From contig DDJQ01000118.1 of assembly GCA_002339125.1 (NCBI GenBank), positions 1 to 29,501 of the forward strand: a stretch of DNA of 29,501 nucleotides, read 5' to 3'. The notes beneath the pieces are model-generated. The model ran no database searches. It was not told the origin of the DNA and saw only the letters and a list, made by a program, of their open reading frames with translations. Made by a program: the position numbers and the translations under genes. Of the stretch, positions 23,666 through 29,501 are shown in pieces (the stretch's first letter is position 1; every line of letters starts with the position of its first letter). The DNA is from Alteromonadaceae bacterium UBA2620. GTDB taxonomy: Bacteria > Pseudomonadota > Gammaproteobacteria > Enterobacterales > Alteromonadaceae.

Positions 23666-25576
23666 TTACTCTGCCAATACCTGTACGCGCTCCTGGGTTA
23701 CCACTGCTTCCGGTAAACTGCGTACTATCTCATTGTTCTGATTAACACTGAGCGCGCCGGTAAGGCCCTCGTATTGTAACTGTGGTAACCACGCCATACT
23801 GTTAATGCGCGGAAGCAGGTTGTAGGCATCCACGCCAAAAGCAAACAGGCGTTGCAGTGGAGTAGGGCGCTGCGGCCAAAGCGCATCGGTTTGAGCGGCC
23901 AGCTCCGGCGCCGGATTGTCGGGCAATACCCACGGCATGTCGAGGAAATGCAGGTTCTCTAAATCTCGCCACTGATTGCGCGACTGGGCATAATCGATGG
24001 AGCGGGAGGTTGCAAACACCGGCACGGTAACGCCACCAAAGGGGCTGATGCTGGCTTCAATCACCGGGTTAACCAGTTCGGTTTGTTCCGGTGAGGTAAA
24101 AACCACTACCGCATCAATATCCCGCCGGTTACGCGCCATGTTATACAGCTCTCCGTCGGCGAAGCTCTGTATTTCTTTTATGCGTTCTTTACTTTGAGCA
24201 ACATCCAGAGCATCCAGAATGCCTTCGCGCAACGTATTGTTGTCGGAATACGTTACCAGTGTCGGGGCGCTGTGCTGACTGGCTGCCAGGCCACTGGTGA
24301 GTTGTTGCCAGCGGGTCAAAAAGGCGTCCTGCATACGCTGGTGAAGCGTGTTCTCTGAGGCGACCAGCACCGGTGAACGTCGGCCCTGAGTAAATACTCG
24401 CTCGGCCAGCTGGCTGGCTTCATCTTCTGGTGCCAGGGCATAGTAAACCTGTGAGCTGAAGCTGGCTGGCAGCAGCTCTTGTTGTTCGCCATTACCTAGC
24501 GCCGGAAGTGAAGCTTCAGGGCGGTTCAGCGTCAAAATGCGGTGTTGTGGGCTGAGTTTCGGCAGCAGCGCATCGACATTTTCTTTCAGCAGGGGGCCGA
24601 TGATCCAGTCTGCGTCGGCAGCGGCTACAATTAACTCATCGGCGGTTGCACCATTGGTGTCGATAAATTGTAACTGGGGGATCCGGGTCGCATTCATGGC
24701 ACTGGCATCGTTAAAGTAAGCGGCGAGGATCCCTTCTTTAATCGCCATACCGGTGACCTGTAAACGACCACTGAGTGGTAACATCACGGCGATATTCTCG
24801 CGATTAGTCTGGGCTAGCTGGTCGAGGTTGCTCAGGTTGTCCGGCCAATGAGTTACCAGCGGGTGATTACGAAATACGCGCTGATACTGAGCCAGTTGCT
24901 GCCTGAGTACGTCAGGCTCAAAACCATGCTCAAGAATAAGCTGACGCAGCGAAACGTAGGCAGGGAGTTTGTTAAAGCGGCCACTGTCCTGTAACTGCTG
25001 CGCCGAAGCCTGATTAACCCATTGCCAGGCCTGCGCTACATGTTCAGGATTGGCATCATCACTATTGAGTAGCGCGTTAGCGGCCGCCAGCCACTGACCC
25101 AGGCGGGCATAATCGGTTGCCATCAAAGCAAACTTTTGTGCCTTGGTAGCAGGGTCCGAAGCGGTTATGGATTGCAGCAGTTCGAGCCGTTGTGCACTGC
25201 CAACCCGGGGATCGTTACCGTACAGTTCAGCCAGCAGTAACTGATAGCGATTTTGCTGTTCCGGTAAGCGGATTTGATCGCGCAGCATGTAACCAATCTG
25301 GCTGGCTTTAGCCGGCGCACCGTCAGCCATAAAGGCTTGCGCGGCATCCAGCAGGTAGCCGTTGCGTAAATTTATATCGCCGGTTGTCTGCCAGACATCC
25401 TGCGCCCGGGCGACCATCATCGCCGGCGTCAGCGTTGTCTCGGTGTTTTCTTCGGTTTGCACCTGGGGCACTGAACTTTTCACCGGGGCGCGGGTGGTGG
25501 TGGCAGTTGAACCACAACCACTCAACAGCAAAGTCACACTTAAACCAAACAGTAACCATGGGTAACATCGACGCAT
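23666..25576 (-). CDS. lpoA: penicillin-binding protein activator LpoA
   Basis: LpoA is an outer-membrane lipoprotein that spans the periplasm and activates the peptidoglycan synthase PBP1A. The 636-residue protein has a signal peptide with lipobox LLSGC (Cys21), a Thr/Gln-rich linker, an N-terminal helical TPR-like domain (about 50-250, with ATDYARLGQWLAAANALL) and a C-terminal domain with the periplasmic-binding-protein fold (from about 260, IAVMLPLSGRLQVTGMAIKEGILAAY). It is the first gene of the envelope operon and is divergent from rsmI, the standard gammaproteobacterial arrangement. Confidence 0.95.
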   Translation of the reverse strand: MRRCYPWLLFGLSVTLLLSGCGSTATTTRAPVKSSVPQVQTEENTETTLTPAMMVARAQDVWQTTGDINLRNGYLLDAAQAFMADGAPAKASQIGYMLRDQIRLPEQQNRYQLLLAELYGNDPRVGSAQRLELLQSITASDPATKAQKFALMATDYARLGQWLAAANALLNSDDANPEHVAQAWQWVNQASAQQLQDSGRFNKLPAYVSLRQLILEHGFEPDVLRQQLAQYQRVFRNHPLVTHWPDNLSNLDQLAQTNRENIAVMLPLSGRLQVTGMAIKEGILAAYFNDASAMNATRIPQLQFIDTNGATADELIVAAADADWIIGPLLKENVDALLPKLSPQHRILTLNRPEASLPALGNGEQQELLPASFSSQVYYALAPEDEASQLAERVFTQGRRSPVLVASENTLHQRMQDAFLTRWQQLTSGLAASQHSAPTLVTYSDNNTLREGILDALDVAQSKERIKEIQSFADGELYNMARNRRDIDAVVVFTSPEQTELVNPVIEASISPFGGVTVPVFATSRSIDYAQSRNQWRDLENLHFLDMPWVLPDNPAPELAAQTDALWPQRPTPLQRLFAFGVDAYNLLPRINSMAWLPQLQYEGLTGALSVNQNNEIVRSLPEAVVTQERVQVLAE

Positions 25577-25612
25577 AAACGTTCCGCGATTCCATACAAT
25601 TATTCCTGAACC

Positions 25613-25627
25613 GTCAGTTTAACTGAC
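25613..25627. repeat. 15-bp inverted repeat in the lpoA/rsmI divergent region
   Basis: GTCAGTT-T-AACTGAC is a perfect inverted repeat of 7-bp arms, 37 bases upstream of lpoA in the 177-bp region shared with rsmI. It could be an operator. A TATATT hexamer at 25716-25721 might be the rsmI -10, but no good -35 goes with it. Confidence 0.4.
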
Positions 25628-25753
25628 TGATAACTAAAATCTACGGATTAATCTAAATTCTGGCCCAATGACCAGTGAATACCACACAAAGGTTTCCGCC
25701 TTCGTGACAAACAGGTATATTGGCAGCCTTTCAGCTTTGCCGGATTTTACCCT

Positions 25754-26587
25754 ATGACCGCCGCTACCCTTTACATTGTGCCCACGCCCATTGGCAACCT
25801 GCAGGATATCACCCAGCGGGCTATCGACGTATTAGGTGCGGTAGACTGGATCGCCGCGGAGGACACGCGCCATAGCCAGAAGCTTTTACAACATTTCTCA
25901 ATCCAGGCGAAAACCCTGTCGCTGCACGATCATAACGAAGAAAAACGAACTCAGATGCTGTGCAATAAATTGCTCGGCGGTGAATCCGTTGCATTAATCA
26001 GTGATGCCGGTACTCCATTAATCAGCGATCCGGGTTTTGTACTGGTGAGAGCATGCCGGGCTAACGACATCAATGTGGTCGCCCTGCCTGGCCCTTGTGC
26101 GGCGATAACGGCGTTGAGCGCCTCTGGCCTGGCTACCGATCGGTTTATATTTGAAGGGTTTTTACCGGTTAAAAATCAGGCCCGTATGAACGTACTGGCA
26201 ACGTTGCTCGACAGAACCTGCACCAGCGTATTTTACGAGGCGCCGAGGCGTATCCTGGATACCGTTAACGATATCAAAACCGCTCTGGGGCCAGATCGGC
26301 ATCTGGTACTGGCCAAAGAGCTGACCAAAACGTTTGAGACCTACGTCAGCGATACGCCGGACGGTATTATCGCCTGGCTGGAAGCAGATGCTGTGCATCA
26401 AAAAGGTGAATTCGTGCTGATGGTGGCCGGCGCGCCGCCTGCCAGTGACGAACTGCCCAGCGAAGCCATGGCGCTGCTTAAACGCCTGAAGCAGGATTTA
26501 CCACTGAAAAAAGCGGCTGCCATTGTGGCAGATCATTATCAGCTTAAGAAAAACGCTTTGTATCAGGCCGGTTTGGCCCTAGAATAA
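25754..26587 (+). CDS. rsmI: 16S rRNA (cytidine(1402)-2'-O)-methyltransferase RsmI
   Basis: RsmI methylates the 2'-OH of C1402 in the decoding centre of 16S rRNA, using SAM. The 277-residue protein is a tetrapyrrole-methylase-fold enzyme: LYIVPTPIGNLQDITQRA at the N-terminus, AAEDTRHSQKLL, SLHDHNEEKR, ALISDAGTPLISDPG (the SAM-site loop), ALPGPCAAITALSASGL, FEGFLP, and YEAPRRI. It is divergent from lpoA. The ribosome-binding site is weak. The RNase P RNA gene that often lies near rsmI was not found in the window. Confidence 0.96.
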   Translation: MTAATLYIVPTPIGNLQDITQRAIDVLGAVDWIAAEDTRHSQKLLQHFSIQAKTLSLHDHNEEKRTQMLCNKLLGGESVALISDAGTPLISDPGFVLVRACRANDINVVALPGPCAAITALSASGLATDRFIFEGFLPVKNQARMNVLATLLDRTCTSVFYEAPRRILDTVNDIKTALGPDRHLVLAKELTKTFETYVSDTPDGIIAWLEADAVHQKGEFVLMVAGAPPASDELPSEAMALLKRLKQDLPLKKAAAIVADHYQLKKNALYQAGLALE

Positions 26588-26725
26588 ATTTAACGATTTG
26601 TCCTACATCCGGCTGTTAGTTCTAAGGCCGTTATTTCAATAATGCATATATCAACACACGGGCAGTAGGGAGTGTGCTTCTTTAGTTATTTCAGGTGACA
26701 CACAACGTTTTTCGGAGAATGATGA

Positions 26726-26992
26726 ATGCTTGAGAAAACGCTCAATATCGATATGGACCGCGGTAACTGGATGGTGAATATCATCAACGGGCATGCCGAC
26801 AATGGAGTTTACGAATTAGTCTCACCGGCCCGCTCAGCAACGGTGCATATTCATGACAACCATATTTACGGGTTTGAATACAGTATTGTGGGTAAAGCTG
26901 ACAGTCCGTTCAAAATTAAACTCGACGATACGGTACTGGCAGAAGGCAAAATTGCTGCCAGCGGTATAAGCCGTGGGCACGGTATTATTTAG
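26726..26992 (+). CDS. small protein of unknown function
   Basis: An 88-residue product beginning MLEKTLNIDMDRGNWMVN, rich in short beta-type stretches (VYELV, ATVHIH, IYGFEYSIV, FKIKLDD) and ending SGISRGHGII. It has no signal peptide, no membrane segment and no cysteines, and I recognise no family. The start is supported by GGAG eight bases upstream. It lies between rsmI and the restriction-modification genes, in the same direction, with 138 bases of gap after rsmI. It could be a real orphan gene or part of the accessory segment. Confidence 0.55.
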   Translation: MLEKTLNIDMDRGNWMVNIINGHADNGVYELVSPARSATVHIHDNHIYGFEYSIVGKADSPFKIKLDDTVLAEGKIAASGISRGHGII

Positions 26993-27195
26993 CTTAATCT
27001 TAAGCGCGCAGTTATCAGCCAAAAATTAAAACGATGGTAGCTGCCGAGAGAGCGTAATTTATTCTCTGGTGCGCGTTTTACACCAAACTACAATTTTAGA
27101 AGGCAGTGGTGTATTTGATGTTGGATAAAAAACACCATCACAGCTGCATTCTTTTATCTGTGGGACATTTAAGATAATCTGAAGCTATTAGGAAA

Positions 27196-27224
27196 TTGAT
27201 AAGCACCAAAATGGTAGTTTTATT
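27196..27224 (+). promoter_or_regulatory. probable promoter of the restriction-modification genes
   Basis: TTGATA (27196-27201), a 17-base spacer and TTTATT (27219-27224) give a fair sigma70 promoter with a leader of about 48 bases. Inside the spacer is the palindrome ACCA-AAA-TGGT (27205-27215), and TGGTGT follows at about 27235, so the promoter could be under operator control. The coding start has an AGAGGTG site just before the ATG. Confidence 0.45.
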
Positions 27225-27278
27225 CAGATTGTTATGGTGTCTATTTAACAGTTATGTACAACCCACACCAGAGGTGAC

Positions 27279-27932
27279 ATGAAGAAAGAATTAACTATTG
27301 ATCAGCTTGGCAAAGAGGCTGCGAAATTCGCGGAAATTGAGACCAAGTATGACGAGCCTACGCTATATGGCGTTACTGACGGAAAGGCGGTCGGAACGTA
27401 CCTGGAGCACAAATTCACAGCCTACCTTGCTGAGAACTACTCTTATCAAGAAGGTAACTCTGCATCGGGCATTGATTTGCCAGGGCTGGGTGTGGATATA
27501 AAGGTTACAAGCATTAAACAGCCTCAATCGTCGTGCCCTTTCAAGTCGGCCACCCAAAAAGTTTATGGGCTTGGATACAGTCTGCTTGTATTTGTCTACG
27601 AGAAGTATGACGATCACGAGAATCGCACTGGCAGGCTGGATATGAAGCACACGATTTTCGTTGAAAAAGAAGCAACTGCTGATTACCAGACCACAAAAGG
27701 ACTTGTAGAGATTCTTAATAGAGACGGAAATCTTGATGATATCAGCGCATTTTTAGTCGAAAGAAATCTTCCGCTCGACGAAATTAGTGCAAATGAACTG
27801 GCAGAGAGAATCCTTAAACATCCGCCCAGGATTGGGTATTTAACTATATCTAATGCTTTGCAGTGGAGGCTTCAATATCGAAGGGTTATCGACAAGGCTG
27901 GTGACGTCGATGGCGTTCTAAGGATTAGATGA
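27279..27932 (+). CDS. probable type II restriction endonuclease, PD-(D/E)XK type
   Basis: The 217-residue protein lies one base before a DNA methyltransferase, the usual partner arrangement. Its likely active site is Asp66 (ASGIDLPG) and Asp73-Ile-Lys75 (VDIKVTS), the D...DxK signature of PD-(D/E)XK nucleases, possibly with Glu43. QPQSSCPFKSATQKVYGLGY after it looks family-specific. The recognition sequence cannot be told from the sequence. The nuclease is the upstream gene, so the methyltransferase is read from the same transcript. Base composition is visibly more AT-rich than in the core genes to the left, suggesting acquisition by transfer. Function is inferred from the motif and the neighbour. 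Confidence 0.75.
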   Translation: MKKELTIDQLGKEAAKFAEIETKYDEPTLYGVTDGKAVGTYLEHKFTAYLAENYSYQEGNSASGIDLPGLGVDIKVTSIKQPQSSCPFKSATQKVYGLGYSLLVFVYEKYDDHENRTGRLDMKHTIFVEKEATADYQTTKGLVEILNRDGNLDDISAFLVERNLPLDEISANELAERILKHPPRIGYLTISNALQWRLQYRRVIDKAGDVDGVLRIR

Positions 27933-27933
27933 T

Positions 27934-29481
27934 ATGGCAAAGACATTAGACAAATGGCAGTTTGGTGATTTCCAAACTCCAAGCGACCTAGCCACGCGTG
28001 TCGTTGAAGTTCTAAAAAGGAATCATCACATTTCGCCTGATTTGATAATTGAGCCAACTTGCGGAAAAGGCGCATTTGTGAGAGCTGCTTTAAGTGGTTT
28101 TACTGAATCGAAAGTCGTAGCGTATGAAGTAAATCCAGAGTACGTATCGGATGCTAGAGCTTCAATTGAACCAAATCACGCCGAACGGGCTTCTATTAAC
28201 CAAGGTGACTTCTTTCTATTGGATTGGGAAGAAGTGCTAAATCAAAATACAGGCAGCCTGTTGATTCTCGGTAATCCTCCATGGGTAACTAGCAGTGAAT
28301 TAGGCATTCTCAATAGCGAAAATCTACCCGAAAAAACCAACTTTCAAGGGCGGCGCGGGATCGAGGCTATAACAGGTTCAGGTAATTTTGATATATCTGA
28401 GTGGATGCTGCTTCGTCATGTTGACTGGCTGGAAAAGCATGATGGCGCGTTGGCGATGCTATGTAAGTATTCTGTCGCGCGTAAGATTATGCGCAAGTTA
28501 CGCCAGAACAAGGAGCATCGTCTCTTTGGGCATATCTATTCAATTGATGCGATGAAATACTTCTCGGCTGCCGTTGACGCATGTTTGTTTGTTCTTACAA
28601 CCGATATCGGCAATGCGGATTGTGAGGTTTTTGACAGTCTCGAGGCAACTGACCCAGCCTATATCATTGGGGAGAGGGATGGTTTTGTTGTCAGAGATAT
28701 TGAGACCTATGAAAAATACAGAAATCTCCGCGGGCAAGATTCAGTCTATATTTGGCGCTCAGGACTAAAACATGATTGCTCGAAAGTTATGGAGCTAGCC
28801 AAGCAGAATGACGCTTATGAGAATGGCTTCAAAACCAAAGTAGATATTGAGGCGACATTCGTTTATCCGCTTCTGAAAAGTTCTGATATTGGTAACTCGA
28901 GAACAGATATTTGCAGGCGCTGGGTAGTGGTTACCCAAAGATCTGTAGGTGAAAATACAGATAGAATACAATCTGAGGCGCCTAAAACATACAAATATCT
29001 CGAAAACCATGCTCATCTATTAGATTCTAGAAAGAGCTCGATATACCGTGGAAAACCGAAGTTTTCCATTTTTGGTGTGGGAGAATACACTTTCCTTCCT
29101 TGGAAAGTGGCGATATCAGGGCTATACAAAAAGCTGAATTTCTGTCTGGTTGGTCCAATTGATGGAAAACCTGTCATCTTCGATGACACCGTCAATTTTC
29201 TTTCATTTACGACAGAGGGTGAAGCGAAATTTATACACTCTCTCCTTATGTCTGAGCCAGCTAGAAAGTTTTACGATGCAAGCATTTTCTGGGAAGAGAA
29301 AAGGCCAATTACTGCTGAAATACTAAGACGCCTTTCCTTAAAAGAAGTGGCCAAATATTTGGGGTTGCTGGATAAATATATGGAGTATGTAGAATCTAGG
29401 GAGACGGCAAACTCTAATGGTCAACTTAGTCTCGGAATTGCAGAGAAGACTACGAAATACAAGCGTGCAAGCAGTACATAA
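27934..29481 (+). CDS. N6-adenine DNA methyltransferase, gamma class (M.TaqI/Eco57I-like)
   Basis: The enzyme transfers a methyl group from SAM to adenine in a DNA target, protecting it from the paired nuclease. In the 515-residue protein the motifs run in the gamma order: motif X FGDFQTP (10-16), motif I EPTCGKGAF (40-48), acidic Glu65 (motif II), GDFF (91-94) and the catalytic NPPW (114-117). The C-terminal half is the target-recognition part, with TaqI/Eco57I-type sequence: YPLLKSSDI, PWKVAISGLYKKLNFCLV, DDTVNFL and EEKRPITAEILRRLSL. The TGA of the nuclease and the ATG here are one base apart, so translation is probably coupled. A solitary role is unlikely given the partner. Confidence 0.88.
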   Translation: MAKTLDKWQFGDFQTPSDLATRVVEVLKRNHHISPDLIIEPTCGKGAFVRAALSGFTESKVVAYEVNPEYVSDARASIEPNHAERASINQGDFFLLDWEEVLNQNTGSLLILGNPPWVTSSELGILNSENLPEKTNFQGRRGIEAITGSGNFDISEWMLLRHVDWLEKHDGALAMLCKYSVARKIMRKLRQNKEHRLFGHIYSIDAMKYFSAAVDACLFVLTTDIGNADCEVFDSLEATDPAYIIGERDGFVVRDIETYEKYRNLRGQDSVYIWRSGLKHDCSKVMELAKQNDAYENGFKTKVDIEATFVYPLLKSSDIGNSRTDICRRWVVVTQRSVGENTDRIQSEAPKTYKYLENHAHLLDSRKSSIYRGKPKFSIFGVGEYTFLPWKVAISGLYKKLNFCLVGPIDGKPVIFDDTVNFLSFTTEGEAKFIHSLLMSEPARKFYDASIFWEEKRPITAEILRRLSLKEVAKYLGLLDKYMEYVESRETANSNGQLSLGIAEKTTKYKRASST

Positions 29482-29491
29482 TCGGGTAGCC

Positions 29492-29496
29492 GGAGG
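29492..29496 (+). promoter_or_regulatory. strong ribosome-binding site at the window edge
   Basis: GGAGG lies 10 bases after the methyltransferase stop and 5 bases before the end of the window. Its placement predicts a start codon just outside, so the accessory operon probably has a further gene. Confidence 0.45.
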
Positions 29497-29501
29497 TATC
29501 T

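Noticed and set aside
26588..27278. RNase P RNA gene (rnpB) after rsmI
   Set aside because: Looked for because of common synteny, but no conserved P-RNA core sequence is present in this stretch.

Overview
The window looks like a chromosomal segment of a marine-type gammaproteobacterium of the order Alteromonadales (Alteromonas or a close relative). This rests on gene content and order: gltBD next to arcB, the GntR-prpB-prpC-acnD-prpF form of the methylcitrate operon, and the lpoA-yraN-SIS-dolP cluster divergent from rsmI. No tRNA, rRNA, CRISPR array or insertion sequence was recognised.

Layout. 1-1960 holds the end of an unidentified gene, then selO (protein AMPylase) and a strong bidirectional terminator. 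1983-7880 (minus) is gltD and gltB, the two subunits of NADPH glutamate synthase. A 741-bp AT-rich, gene-free divergent region separates gltB from arcB (8622-10982, plus), the anoxic redox-control tripartite sensor kinase. A small beta-barrel-like outer-membrane protein follows, converging on a small STAS/SpoIIAA-like gene with overlapping stop codons.

12008-18695 (minus) is a complete propionate-degradation operon: GntR regulator, prpB, prpC, acnD, prpF. It has a well-formed sigma70 promoter (TTGACT, 17 bp, TATATT) bracketed by two TGTCGACA palindromes 53 bp apart, a hairpin between prpC and acnD, and an intrinsic terminator after prpF. Propionyl-CoA plus oxaloacetate gives 2-methylcitrate (PrpC), dehydrated by AcnD, isomerised by PrpF, rehydrated by an aconitase outside the window, and cleaved by PrpB to pyruvate and succinate. 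Next is a large membrane-bound beta-propeller/Y_Y_Y diguanylate cyclase (19006-21999, minus).

22093-25576 (minus) is the envelope cluster lpoA, yraN, a DiaA/GmhA-type SIS protein and dolP, divergent from rsmI (25754-26587, plus). After a small orphan protein, the right end (27279-29481, plus) is a visibly more AT-rich accessory segment: a PD-(D/E)XK-type restriction endonuclease one base upstream of a gamma-class N6-adenine DNA methyltransferase, i.e. a compact type II-like restriction-modification pair. A good ribosome-binding site at the last bases suggests another gene just outside the window.

Most of the window is conserved core genome. The points most worth a second look are the prp operator layout, the missing second redox cysteine in ArcB, the GmhA-like catalytic residues of the protein in the diaA position, a divergent SelO active-site loop, and the restriction-modification unit. 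I saw no clearly new biological system.
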